Assembly (NCBI RefSeq): GCF_003595195.1
Contig: NZ_CP032418.1
Location: forward strand, 2,166,001 to 2,230,000
DNA from: Paenisporosarcina cavernae
GTDB taxonomy: Bacteria > Bacillota > Bacilli > Bacillales_A > Planococcaceae
Direction: 5' to 3'
Length of the DNA: 64,000 nt
Of the stretch, positions 55,139-63,504 are shown piece after piece. The stretch's first letter is position 1, and the number at the start of each line of letters is the position of its first letter. The translations under genes and the position numbers were made by a program. The notes beneath the pieces were generated by a model, which saw only the letters and a program-made list of their open reading frames with translations, was not told the origin of the DNA and made no database searches.

Positions 55139-56100
55139 GCCTTCGCACCTTCTTCTTCACGTAACATCGCGTTTAGTATGTCTTGTTGGGTAAGAAACCC
55201 GACAGTCGATTCGCCTCTTTTTATTTCAACAGTATCAGCAGATTGGAGTAATGTAACCGCCTCTTTCACAGAAGCATCTTCTGAAATCATGGCAGAGACA
55301 GTCTCTTTTGGAGTTTGGGAATAAAATTCCGTTAGATCTCGCAAGAGAATCTGTGAAAATTGACGCTGATTCTTCAATCGTTCCGATCCGATAAACTGAC
55401 GGACAAAATCGTTTGCTGGAGAATGAATAATTTCGTCCGGGGTCCCCACTTGTTCAATTTTTCCGCTCCGCATCACCACAATGCAGTCTGCTATCCGCAG
55501 CGCTTCATCCATATCATGTGTGACAAATACAATGGTTTTATGTATTCGTTGCTGTAGGTCTTTCATCTCCATTTGTAATTGTTCCCGACTAAGTGGATCA
55601 AGCGCACTAAATGGTTCATCCATTAGTAAGATATTCGGGTCACTTGCAAGCGCTCGGACAACGCCAACTCGTTGTTGCTGACCCCCACTTAATTCTAGTG
55701 GATAGCGGTTTAAAAAAATGGCAGGGTCAAGTCCGACAAGCGTCATTAGCTCTTCAATTCGTTGTCGTTTTTTCTCCTTGGACCATCCTTGCAGGGAAGG
55801 AACTAGTCCTGCATTTTTCTCAATCGTCATATGCGGAAACAAGCCGATTCGTTGAATGACATATCCAATGGACCTGCGCAAATCCACCGCACTTTTTGTT
55901 TTCACATCTTCTCCATCGATTTCCACTTTCCCGTTCGTCGGTTCCTCTAGTCGATTAATCATTTTCATTAAAGTCGTTTTACCACATCCACTTGGCCCGA
56001 TGATTGCAGTCAATTTTCCTGGCAATAACTTCAACGTTAAGCGATCAATCGCAACAGTCCCATCCGAAAAACGTTTCGTCACATCTGTAAATTCAATCAA
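55135..56100 (-). CDS. osmoprotectant ABC transporter, ATP-binding protein
   Basis: 321 residues. Walker A GPSGCGKTT, Q-loop YVIQRIGLFPHM, signature LSGGQQQRVG, Walker B ILLMDEPFSALD, H-loop FVTHD, followed by a C-terminal regulatory part (about 250-321) with one CBS-like unit (KRGESTVGFLTQQDILNAML). Typical of OpuBA/OpuCA. Start ATG preceded by GGGGGGAT. First gene of the three-gene unit; no GbsR-type regulator is adjacent. Confidence 0.93.
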   Translation of the reverse strand: MIEFTDVTKRFSDGTVAIDRLTLKLLPGKLTAIIGPSGCGKTTLMKMINRLEEPTNGKVEIDGEDVKTKSAVDLRRSIGYVIQRIGLFPHMTIEKNAGLVPSLQGWSKEKKRQRIEELMTLVGLDPAIFLNRYPLELSGGQQQRVGVVRALASDPNILLMDEPFSALDPLSREQLQMEMKDLQQRIHKTIVFVTHDMDEALRIADCIVVMRSGKIEQVGTPDEIIHSPANDFVRQFIGSERLKNQRQFSQILLRDLTEFYSQTPKETVSAMISEDASVKEAVTLLQSADTVEIKRGESTVGFLTQQDILNAMLREEEGAKA

Positions 56101-56233
56101 GCCATCCCCCCCTTAAACCTGCATACTTTTCCTTTCTTACCCTCTACCCTATTATTTCTGTTTTAAGCGCTTCACTTCTACTATTTCACCTCACATGCAG
56201 CACATTCCTCTTTTCCACTTAATATGCACAAAC

Positions 56234-56278
56234 GAAAAACTCGCGATAACATTCCATACATGGTTTGTCATCGCGAGT
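56234..56278 (-). terminator. intrinsic terminator of the GNAT gene at 56286
   Basis: On minus ACTCGCGATGACA and TGTTATCGCGAGT with a 15-base loop, five T. Confidence 0.85.
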
Positions 56279-56285
56279 ATACTTT

Positions 56286-57131
56286 TTATTGGAATCCTAA
56301 ATGTCGTGTATCTGCTATTTTTCGATAGCCAATTTCTTGATAAATTTTGTTGGAAGTTGGGTTCGAAAGATCGGTGAATAAAACGCAAAATCGATAGTCT
56401 CGCAACAATTCTTCCGTCACTTTTGCCACTAACGTTCTAGCATAGCCCTTTTTACGATGCTTTTTTGGTGTAAATACAAACGATACAGTAATCCCATTTG
56501 CAGAAGGACGTGATTTTTTAGCAACTGCGACCGTCTCACCATTTACAATCCATTTAAATACTTCTTCATTGCTAATAAACAGCTTCACCTTATTTCTCGC
56601 ATCTTCTGAACTAGAGACTGGAAGTCCTGTATCTTGTTCAAAAAATGTATACCATGTTTCAATCAGTTTTTGGTCTTCTGAAGTTGCAACTTCTAGTTTT
56701 CCTTCTGCCATCACTAAGTTGTCTTCGATGTGATCTATTCGATAAAATCCTTGCTCCATTAATACTGTCGTTTCTTGCTTCGTTTTGAGAGCATATAGTT
56801 TTGCAAAAGTGGAGACATACGGTTCTTCCCCAATGACGGAAAATACTTTCCATGTATGATCCACGAAATAGTCTACAGCGGTCTGTAAAAGTTTCTCGTT
56901 TTGCGAGTCTTCAATAATAATCATATGTAATGGATGTGGTGGTGTCATTTGAAAGAATGCAAGTATTTCACCTTCTTCTTCAATACATCCTAAGTGGTAC
57001 TCCGAATATTTTCCTTCTTGAATACCATTTAATACGCCAGCAAACAAGCTATACAAATCTTCCCGCTTCTGCAGTATATCTTTCGCCAACTGGAACATTT
57101 CGTTGGCAGAGTCAATTTTTCGGTAGAGCAT
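56286..57131 (-). CDS. two-domain GNAT acetyltransferase
   Basis: 281 residues. The N-terminal half (about 1-130) is a degenerate GNAT-like domain; the C-terminal half has the acetyl-CoA loop VFTPKKHRKKGYARTLVAKVTEELL and the end motif DLSNPTSNKIYQEIGYRKIAD of the FR47-like subgroup. ATG start after AGGAGTGTTGATGA. Divergent from the ECF sigma operon. Substrate unknown. Confidence 0.88.
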   Translation of the reverse strand: MLYRKIDSANEMFQLAKDILQKREDLYSLFAGVLNGIQEGKYSEYHLGCIEEEGEILAFFQMTPPHPLHMIIIEDSQNEKLLQTAVDYFVDHTWKVFSVIGEEPYVSTFAKLYALKTKQETTVLMEQGFYRIDHIEDNLVMAEGKLEVATSEDQKLIETWYTFFEQDTGLPVSSSEDARNKVKLFISNEEVFKWIVNGETVAVAKKSRPSANGITVSFVFTPKKHRKKGYARTLVAKVTEELLRDYRFCVLFTDLSNPTSNKIYQEIGYRKIADTRHLGFQ

Positions 57132-57191
57132 TCATCAACACTCCTCTCTTGTTATTAAATTAGTTTACTATTATAATCTTGAACTTTGAAA

Positions 57192-57234
57192 ACTTTTTTG
57201 AAAAAAAGTGATCCATTTTCTTCTTCGATACGTT
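57192..57234 (+). promoter_or_regulatory. candidate ECF promoter of the sigma gene
   Basis: ACTTTTTT-AAAAAAA tract, then GTGATCCATTTT and CGTT at 57231. The core TGATCC (57209-57214), 16 bases, CGTT is repeated with the same spacing at 58795, in front of the surface-protein gene. Extensive identity upstream of the -35 supports a shared sigma-dependent promoter. Confidence 0.75.
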
Positions 57235-57313
57235 TACTTTCTATACGGATAATTGTATCTAGTTACTCCCTCCTGTATGATTATTTTTAATAAAGGGACA
57301 CAAGGAGGTTTCT

Positions 57314-57907
57314 ATGGATCGACAAAACGATTATGACGTATATCTGCGATTATTAAAGCGTGATAAAGAAGCGCTTGAAATTCTATATGATCAATACGAA
57401 AGACTTCTCTATTCGTTTGCGTATCGAATGACAGGTGATGCGAAACATGCAGAAGATGTTGTACAAGATGTATTTATGAAGCTGTGGCGTGAGCACGCTC
57501 CATATTCCCCTGAAAAAGGAAAGTTTTCCTCTTGGTTATTAACGATGGTACGTAATACTTCCCTCGATTTTCACCGAAAGAAATCGCGACAAAACGAAGT
57601 CGCTTATATGGAACACGACTCAGAACAAGTGCAAGTGATTGATGCAAAGGAAGAAATTCCGGAACACTTTGTGGAGTGGAGAGAAAAGCAGTCGACCATT
57701 CGTACTGCTATTGCTGAATTAAAAGAAGATCAACAAAAAATAGTGGAACTCTTTTATTTCCAAGGACTTTCCCAAGACGTCATTGCGACGAAATTAGACA
57801 TACCACTCGGAACGGTAAAAAGCCGTATACGATTAGCCTTAGGACATCTCAAGAAGAAACTTCATGGAGAAAGGGGGATCTTGCAAGATGGAACGACAAA
57901 CATGTGA
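57314..57907 (+). CDS. ECF RNA polymerase sigma factor (SigK-like)
   Basis: 197 residues. Region 2 (ALEILYDQYERLLYSFAYRMTGDAKHAEDVVQDVFMKLWRE, about 18-60) and region 4 (IVELFYFQGLSQDVIATKLDIPLGTVKSRIRLALGHLKKKL, about 140-180), without region 3, define an ECF factor. ATG after AAGGAGG. The anti-sigma gene overlaps its 3' end by 20 bases, and the promoter upstream matches the one before the surface-protein gene, so it likely drives its own operon and the sortase operon. Confidence 0.93.
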   Translation: MDRQNDYDVYLRLLKRDKEALEILYDQYERLLYSFAYRMTGDAKHAEDVVQDVFMKLWREHAPYSPEKGKFSSWLLTMVRNTSLDFHRKKSRQNEVAYMEHDSEQVQVIDAKEEIPEHFVEWREKQSTIRTAIAELKEDQQKIVELFYFQGLSQDVIATKLDIPLGTVKSRIRLALGHLKKKLHGERGILQDGTTNM

Positions 57908-58610
57908 AACATTAATTGATTATTTCAATGGACAATTGAATGATATAGAAAAAGCGCAATTTGAAGAACATTTACAGCATTGCCCATCGTGCCAAGAAGA
58001 GCTTGCTGAATGGCAACTTTTAGCGGATGATCTTCCTTATGCGGTTGACACCGTCCTTCCTCCAAATGGAATGAAAGATCGAATTCTCTCAAACATTGTA
58101 GATGATAAAGAAGAAGAAATGGTGGTCGTGAATAACAAACCAATTCCTAAAAAGCCTTCCGTCAAATGGATGCCTTTCATCGCCGCTGCACTCTTATTAT
58201 CTATAGGGGCAAATATCTTTTTAGCTTCTATAGTAAGTAAACAAACGGATGAGCTTGCAACTTCTCAAGAAACGGTAGATGAGTTGTTAGCGTATGTCCA
58301 ACTTTCTTCTACGACTGGAGATGTAACAGGGACCGCATCGATGGTGAAACACGGTGAAGAAGTACAAATGGTTGTGACTGCGAATTCACTTCCACAATTA
58401 TCGAATGAAGAAGTTTTCCAAGTGTGGTTAATCGATGAAGATGGACCAAAGCGAGCTGGTTCTTTCCAAACAACTTCCGAAAACGGCACAATGGTCTTTA
58501 CACTTCCGGAAAACATGAACAAAGATTGGAGCCAAATTGCCGTTTCTCATGAACCGAACAAAGACAGTGAGAAGCCGCTTGGTGAAGTATTGCTTGCTTC
58601 TGATCTTTAA
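57888..58610 (+). CDS. anti-sigma factor, RskA type
   Basis: 240 residues: cytoplasmic zinc-finger anti-sigma domain with HxxxCxxC (EEHLQHCPSCQEEL, H28/C32/C35), one transmembrane helix (about 88-110), and an extracellular RskA-like domain (YVQLSSTTGDVTGTASMVKHGEEVQMVV..VFQVWLIDEDGPKRAGSF..). Holds the sigma factor inactive at the membrane until regulated proteolysis. The ATG at 57888 overlaps the sigma gene; a start at 57864 is possible. Confidence 0.92.
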   Translation: MERQTCETLIDYFNGQLNDIEKAQFEEHLQHCPSCQEELAEWQLLADDLPYAVDTVLPPNGMKDRILSNIVDDKEEEMVVVNNKPIPKKPSVKWMPFIAAALLLSIGANIFLASIVSKQTDELATSQETVDELLAYVQLSSTTGDVTGTASMVKHGEEVQMVVTANSLPQLSNEEVFQVWLIDEDGPKRAGSFQTTSENGTMVFTLPENMNKDWSQIAVSHEPNKDSEKPLGEVLLASDL

Positions 58611-58641
58611 ATAAAAAGTACAAAGTAGTTGCCACCCTATC

Positions 58642-58687
58642 AGACTGTGTGAGTATTCCATATTTGGAGCTTGCACAGTCTTTTTAT
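58642..58687 (+). terminator. intrinsic terminator after the anti-sigma gene
   Basis: AGACTGTG and CACAGTCT with a 24-base loop followed by TTTTATT. It separates sigma/anti-sigma from the surface-protein unit, which has its own promoter. Confidence 0.75.
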
Positions 58688-58775
58688 TAGCCAAAAAAGA
58701 ATTTGCAGTTTTAAAAACTGTCGTAGTGAAACCTTGCTGTGACGAGGATTCTATTTCGTTACACATTGAATGGAC

Positions 58776-58820
58776 AACTTTTTTTAAAAAAATGTGATCC
58801 ATTTTGCAATCCGCTCCGTT
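58776..58820 (+). promoter_or_regulatory. second ECF promoter, before the surface-protein gene
   Basis: ACTTTTTTTAAAAAAA, then TGTGATCCATTTT (TGATCC at 58795-58800), 16 bases, CGTT (58817-58820). Almost the same as the sequence before the sigma gene over 30 bases, although the surroundings differ. Confidence 0.78.
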
Positions 58821-58867
58821 AGCTTGGTGTAATGAAAATTCAAACTAATTTAAAAGGAGCGATTCAC

Positions 58868-60217
58868 ATGAACAAAAAAACGATTTTAATGTCATCTTTA
58901 TCTTTAAGTCTACTAGTGCCAACGATGGTGTTTGCAGAGGATCACAATTCAATGGGATCGGAAACAAATGTTTCTAGTCCAGCTTCCGAATTACGTTCTG
59001 CTTTAGGGCATCTATTTACAGAGCATGCGTTTTTAGCGACTGAAGTGTTGAAAAAAGGAGCAGATGGTGCGGAAGATTTTGATCAAGCTGCAGCGGCCTT
59101 AAGTGCTAATACAGATGATTTAACAGCAGCAATCTCTTCGGTTTATGGAGACGACGCAGGCGCACAATTTAAAGAAATTTGGAATTCACATATTGGATAC
59201 TTTGTCGATTACGTAACTGCTACTGGAGCGAAGGATGAAGCAGCGAAAAAAGAAGCGCTAGCGAACTTGGACAGCTATCGTACCGAACAAGCAGCATTTT
59301 TAGAAACGGCAACAGAAGGTCGTTTGAAAGCAGCAGATTTAGAAGCTGGATTAAAAATGCATGTAGACCAATTGATTTGGGCTTTTGATAGCTATGTTGC
59401 GGGAGATTATGAAACATCTTATATGAACGAGCGAGAAGCTATTGATCATATGAGAATGGTTGCAGCTAGTGTTGCGACAGCTATTACCGATCAATTCCCT
59501 GACAAGTTTGAGAACTCAAAAGCAGTCACTCCAGCAGCTGATTTACGTGCATCACTTGACCGTGTTTTCACAGAACATGCAGGACTTGCAGTAATGGCGA
59601 TGCAAAACGGAGTAGATGGTGATCCTGACTTTGATGCTTCGGCAGCCGCTCTTTTAGCGAACGCAGATGAGTTATCTGCTGCAGTCGCTTCTGTTTATGG
59701 TGAAGAAGGCGGAGAAGCATTTAAAGAAATTTGGAAATCACATATCGGTTATTTCGTCGATTATGTGACAGCAACTGCTAATGATGATCAAGCTGGAAAA
59801 GACGCTGCGAAAAAAGAATTAGATGGTTACATTACCGATCAAGCTGCATTCTTAGCGACAGCAACGGAAGATCGTTTACCTGCTGCTGATTTAGAGGCTG
59901 GCTTAACGGAACATGTGGATCAATTGCTTAATGCATTCGATAGTTATGTAGCTGGAGATTACGAAACTGCATATTCTGCGTTACGCGAGTCATATGCACA
60001 CATGTTAATGCCTTCTGAAGCGTTATCAGGTGCAATTGTCGACCAATTCCCAGATAAATTTGCTGGTAGCTCAATGCCAGAAGGAATGCCGAAAACTGGT
60101 ATGGGTGGAACTGCGAACGAAGATGCATTTCCATATGAATGGTTCTTATTAGGTGGGTTACTTGCTGCTTCGATGGGTGGAGCATATTCCCTACGTCGTC
60201 GTTCTAACGAGGCGTAA
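58868..60217 (+). CDS. secreted two-repeat protein with C-terminal sorting signal
   Basis: 449 residues. Signal peptide (about 1-23, ending VFA), two repeats (about 38-214 and 222-398) aligning at a constant offset of 184 residues without gaps, then MPKTGMGG (407-414), a hydrophobic helix and RRR: a sortase sorting signal. Each repeat is predicted helical and keeps four histidines (H53, H108, H165, H194 match H237, H292, H349, H378) in motifs TEHA, SHIGYFVDYVTAT, HVDQL and HM. A metal- or haem-binding helical bundle is inferred; I know no function. ATG at 58868 after AAAGGAG. Followed by its sortase three bases on. Confidence 0.9.
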   Translation: MNKKTILMSSLSLSLLVPTMVFAEDHNSMGSETNVSSPASELRSALGHLFTEHAFLATEVLKKGADGAEDFDQAAAALSANTDDLTAAISSVYGDDAGAQFKEIWNSHIGYFVDYVTATGAKDEAAKKEALANLDSYRTEQAAFLETATEGRLKAADLEAGLKMHVDQLIWAFDSYVAGDYETSYMNEREAIDHMRMVAASVATAITDQFPDKFENSKAVTPAADLRASLDRVFTEHAGLAVMAMQNGVDGDPDFDASAAALLANADELSAAVASVYGEEGGEAFKEIWKSHIGYFVDYVTATANDDQAGKDAAKKELDGYITDQAAFLATATEDRLPAADLEAGLTEHVDQLLNAFDSYVAGDYETAYSALRESYAHMLMPSEALSGAIVDQFPDKFAGSSMPEGMPKTGMGGTANEDAFPYEWFLLGGLLAASMGGAYSLRRRSNEA

Positions 60218-60220
60218 ATA

Positions 60221-60850
60221 GTGAGGAAGAAACTTGCTTTGATTGGCATCTCTGCTTTATTGTTAGCAGGGTGTCAATCGATGCCTTCCGCTTCGCAAGA
60301 AGAGAACGGGGCAAAGAAAGCACCAATAGAATCAGCAGAAACTGCCCCCATTACACTTGCGATTGGAAATGAAACATTATCTTCGGATAAGATTATTCAA
60401 GACGACAGACAAGGAATCACCCCATCGAACTTAACGATTCCCGCAATAAATGTGGACGCACCCGTCGAAGGCTACGGTGTGAACAAAAAAGGGGAAATGG
60501 ATGTACCAAATAGCGTGATCACAACTGGCTGGTACGACAAAGGGTACATGCCTGGGGCTGCCGGTAATGCTGTAATTGCTGGTCATGTAGATGGCAAAAA
60601 AGGACCCGCAGTATTTTACGATCTGAAAGAGCTACAAAATGGAGATGAAATCATTGTCTCCGACGAGCAAGGAAATGAGAAAATCTTTGTGGTAGATCGT
60701 GTAAAATCGTATCCTGTTGATGAAGCACCGCTCGATGAGATTTTCGGGTTTAAATACGGAAGTAGTTTAAACTTAATCACGTGCACGGGAGATTATTCAA
60801 ACGGTGGGTATGAGGAACGCTTGGTTGTGTATAGTAATTTGAAAGAGTAG
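60221..60850 (+). CDS. class F-like sortase, predicted lipoprotein
   Basis: 209 residues. Lipobox LLAGC with Cys18, linker, then a sortase beta-barrel: LTIPAINVDAPVEGYGV, catalytic His122 in AVIAGHVDG, Cys188 in LNLITCTGD, Arg200 in GGYEERLVVY. Sortases usually have a transmembrane anchor, so lipid anchoring is notable. GTG start directly after the surface-protein gene with GAGGCG overlapping its stop, so the pair is coupled. It probably attaches the MPKTG protein to the wall. Confidence 0.9.
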   Translation: MRKKLALIGISALLLAGCQSMPSASQEENGAKKAPIESAETAPITLAIGNETLSSDKIIQDDRQGITPSNLTIPAINVDAPVEGYGVNKKGEMDVPNSVITTGWYDKGYMPGAAGNAVIAGHVDGKKGPAVFYDLKELQNGDEIIVSDEQGNEKIFVVDRVKSYPVDEAPLDEIFGFKYGSSLNLITCTGDYSNGGYEERLVVYSNLKE

Positions 60851-60867
60851 ATATTTTTGACAAATAA

Positions 60868-60912
60868 AAAAGCGGCGGAGTTACGAGTAGATTCTCGTTA
60901 TTCCGTCGCTTT
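60868..60912. terminator. bidirectional intrinsic terminator
   Basis: AAAAGCGGCGGAGTTACGAG and its near-complement CTCGTTATTCCGTCGCTTTT form a long stem; T runs on both strands. Confidence 0.88.
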
Positions 60913-61422
60913 TCTTTGAGTTTGCAACCAGTTTTTAGTTTCTTTTGGGCTTAGAAACATATAAACAGTTGCATTGCTTTTTGCTAATCGAGACATCATT
61001 TTCGGTCGAATGTCCTTTGGAAACCGCCAAATCCATTGAAAAAATTCTATATCCATTTTTTCTGGGCACTCTTTTCCCATATCCGGACGGGTTTTACCTC
61101 GATACTTCCAAACTCGCTTAAACGCTCGATAGAGACACACGTACTTGGAATAGTCCAAATAGATAATTGTATCGGCGTATTGCAATCGATATTCTAGTGT
61201 AGAGTCAAAATTTCCGTCAATGATCCATTCTGGGTTTTGCAATGTTTTCTCTAGCTGCGCGATAAATTCTTTTTTTGGAAGTGCTACCCAACCAGGTTGC
61301 CAATATATCACATCCAAATGGATAACTGGCACATTCCATTTTACAGATAGTTCTTTTGCTAAAGTCGATTTTCCAGCACCACTCGACCCAACGATTAAGA
61401 TTTTCTTTGGATTATGCTGCAT
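60898..61422 (-). CDS. P-loop kinase-like protein (FlaR / topology-modulation family)
   Basis: 174 residues. Walker A GSSGAGKSTLAKEL near residue 12, then VIHLDVIYWQPGW, WIIDGNFDSTLEYRL and YLDYSKYVCLYRAFKRVWKYRGKTRPDMGKECPEK, the pattern of proteins annotated as DNA-topology-modulation FlaR and related adenylate-kinase-like enzymes. The annotated name is historical; the substrate is unknown. ATG at 61422 overlaps the upstream VOC gene by 11 bases. Confidence 0.87.
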   Translation of the reverse strand: MQHNPKKILIVGSSGAGKSTLAKELSVKWNVPVIHLDVIYWQPGWVALPKKEFIAQLEKTLQNPEWIIDGNFDSTLEYRLQYADTIIYLDYSKYVCLYRAFKRVWKYRGKTRPDMGKECPEKMDIEFFQWIWRFPKDIRPKMMSRLAKSNATVYMFLSPKETKNWLQTQRKATE

Positions 61423-61783
61423 CTTCTTCAAATGAGCAAACACCTAAAAGATTTCCGTCTAAATCTTTAAATTGAAAAAACTCCACTTTACCACCGCTTT
61501 GAACAGGTGTTGCTTCGACCCCCGCATCAAGCAAACGTTGATGTGTTTGATGAATATCCGATGTGTAGAAATTGAACCATTCGTGATCGGCAGGCTTTTC
61601 ATTTCCAAAATGATCGGTATTAACTAATGTAAAGGCTGTTTCACCATTTCCGATATCTAGCGCCGCATAGCCATTTTCGACATCGTGCCAACGCAATCGA
61701 AATCCGCACTTTTCTTCATACCACTTAATCGAAGCATGTGTATCAGAAACAGGTAGAAAAATTGTATCAATTCGTTTAAACAT
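61412..61783 (-). CDS. VOC family protein (glyoxalase/bleomycin-resistance fold)
   Basis: 123 residues, one VOC module: MFKRIDTIFLPVSDTHASIKWYEEKCGF, then FNFYTSDIHQTHQRLLDAGVEA and FQFKDLDGNLLGVCSFEED. ATG at 61783 behind GAGGAG; five more codons are open upstream. It overlaps the start of the P-loop gene. Catalytic role unknown. Confidence 0.9.
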   Translation of the reverse strand: MFKRIDTIFLPVSDTHASIKWYEEKCGFRLRWHDVENGYAALDIGNGETAFTLVNTDHFGNEKPADHEWFNFYTSDIHQTHQRLLDAGVEATPVQSGGKVEFFQFKDLDGNLLGVCSFEEDAA

Positions 61784-61851
61784 GACGCCACTCCTCACTC
61801 ATGTTGGTGGTTTTATTTTACCAACAATCGTTCCAACTGGCTAGAGCGTCC

Positions 61852-63093
61852 TTATTCTAATACCGTGTTTTTGGTTTCTTTACCTAAGAAAATAACGGCT
61901 AGAACACCTATTACAATTGCGATACAGAAAATACCAAAAATCCATCCAATATCGAAGTTTTTCGCCACTAATGAACCTACAAGGAGTGGTCCTAAAATTC
62001 CTCCGATTCGTCCTACTGCTGCAGCCATACCAGATCCAGTTCCACGAACAACGGTCTCATATTGCTCTGGAGTATATGCATATAGCGCACCCCACGCACC
62101 TAGGTTAAAGAATGATAATAATGCACCTGAAGTTAATAAAATCCATGTTACATCTGCATTGCCGAAAATATACGCACTTAAAGCCGTTCCAAGTAAAAAG
62201 CTTACTAACACAAATTTACGTCCAATTTTTTCAATTAACCAAGCGGCTAAGAAGTAACCAGGCAATTGAGCAATCGTCATTAATAACACATACTCAAAAC
62301 TCTTAATAAGTGTAAAACCTTTGATAACCATTACACTTGGTAACCATAAAAACATTCCGTAATAAGAAAACACGACAGTGAACCACAAGATCCATAACAT
62401 TAACGTGTTTTTCGTATACTTTTTGCTCCAGATTAATGCTAAGCGCTCTGTTATTGGTGGAACTTTTTCGCGCTTCGCCACGAATTGTGGAGAGTCTGGC
62501 AATTTCAAACGAAGATAAACAGCATAAAACGCAGGCAGCGCCGTCAAAATTAATGCGATTTTCCAACCATTATCAAAGTTAGGAATAATAAAATAGGAAA
62601 TAATTGCTGCTACTAACCAACCTGCTGCCCAAAAGCTTTCGAGTAAAACGACGATTCTGCCACGTTCTTTTGGCTCAACACTTTCAGATACTAGTGTAGA
62701 CGCAACTGGAAGTTCGCCACCTAGTCCCATTCCAACGAAGAATCGTAAGATTAAAAACGCTGCAAGTGTTGTCGTAAATGCGGATAGTCCACTTGCGACT
62801 GAAAATAATACCAAGGTCATAATGAATATTTGTTTTCGACCAATTTTATCTGCGAACATTCCGAAGACCATAGCACCTACTGCCATACCAATTGAGTTCA
62901 CACTACCAATCCAGCCCATTTCTGCTGGAGTTAAGCTCCATTCTACTGCGAGCGCCGCGATGATGAATGATAAAATCCCCACGTCCATCGCATCGAACAT
63001 CCACCCTAATCCTGCGATCCCAAGCAATTTATTTCGACTAATTTCCTTTTCTGGTTTACTTTTAACGGCAGTTTCCGTTATTGCTGTTGTCAT
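61852..63093 (-). CDS. niaP: niacin transporter NiaP
   Basis: 413-residue MFS protein with 12 helices. LLGIAGLGWMFDAMDVGILSFIIAAL, ADKIGRKQIF (loop 2-3), GMGLGGELPVASTLVSESV and LLESFWAAGWLVAAIISYF are almost identical in form to the B. subtilis niacin permease NiaP. Takes up nicotinate/nicotinamide for NAD salvage. ATG with AAAGGGGATGTAGAA. Two NiaR-type operators lie in and after its promoter. Confidence 0.9.
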   Translation of the reverse strand: MTTAITETAVKSKPEKEISRNKLLGIAGLGWMFDAMDVGILSFIIAALAVEWSLTPAEMGWIGSVNSIGMAVGAMVFGMFADKIGRKQIFIMTLVLFSVASGLSAFTTTLAAFLILRFFVGMGLGGELPVASTLVSESVEPKERGRIVVLLESFWAAGWLVAAIISYFIIPNFDNGWKIALILTALPAFYAVYLRLKLPDSPQFVAKREKVPPITERLALIWSKKYTKNTLMLWILWFTVVFSYYGMFLWLPSVMVIKGFTLIKSFEYVLLMTIAQLPGYFLAAWLIEKIGRKFVLVSFLLGTALSAYIFGNADVTWILLTSGALLSFFNLGAWGALYAYTPEQYETVVRGTGSGMAAAVGRIGGILGPLLVGSLVAKNFDIGWIFGIFCIAIVIGVLAVIFLGKETKNTVLE

Positions 63094-63114
63094 TTCTACA
63101 TCCCCTTTTTATAG

Positions 63115-63167
63115 TGTCTTGACACTTGTCGCAACATCAGTATATTCCTGTCATGACAGATATACAA
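63115..63167 (-). promoter_or_regulatory. niaP promoter with two NiaR-like operators
   Basis: Minus: TTGTAT (63162-63167), 17 bases, TATACT (63139-63144). The spacer contains the palindrome TGTCATGACA (63149-63158), and TGTCAAGACA (63115-63124, next to GACAAGTGTC) follows the start point. Paired TGTC/GACA sites are typical of the niacin repressor NiaR (YrxA). Confidence 0.72.
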
Positions 63168-63324
63168 TAGGATATTTGAAGACGGAATTTTCTGTTTTTC
63201 ATCTCTTTTCATTTACCCTACTGGATGGCTTATAAGCACGGAGAGTGAGGCTAATTGTGGCAGTCACAAATCTCAATGAATAAAACTTAAAATCTTTATC
63301 AAAATTGTATTATCAATCTACTTT

Positions 63325-63400
63325 TATCAGCGAGAAAGCCATTTCTATCAACCCTCGAGAGACTGCTATCAGCGGTTATTCCATTCTTTCGGCGCATCCG
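63325..63400. repeat. 21-bp-period intergenic repeat, TATCAGCG type
   Basis: TATCAGCG, TATCAACC, TATCAGCG and TTTCGGCG begin at 63325, 63346, 63367 and 63387 (steps 21, 21, 20). They share the core of the repeats at 38179 and 49999. Apart from the niaP promoter, the 410 bases between niaP and the ZIP gene contain only this and the terminator. Confidence 0.75.
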
Positions 63401-63448
63401 ATTTTTCGTTTGGATGCGTTGAATAAAGAATAGTTCTTTCCCTTTCAA

Positions 63449-63481
63449 GAAAAAATGCCACGAATCCTAGATTCGCGGCAT
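63449..63481 (-). terminator. intrinsic terminator of the ZIP transporter gene
   Basis: On minus ATGCCGCGAATC-TAG-GATTCGTGGCAT followed by six T. Confidence 0.9.
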
Positions 63482-63504
63482 GAAGGAATATACATGTAGA
63501 TTGA

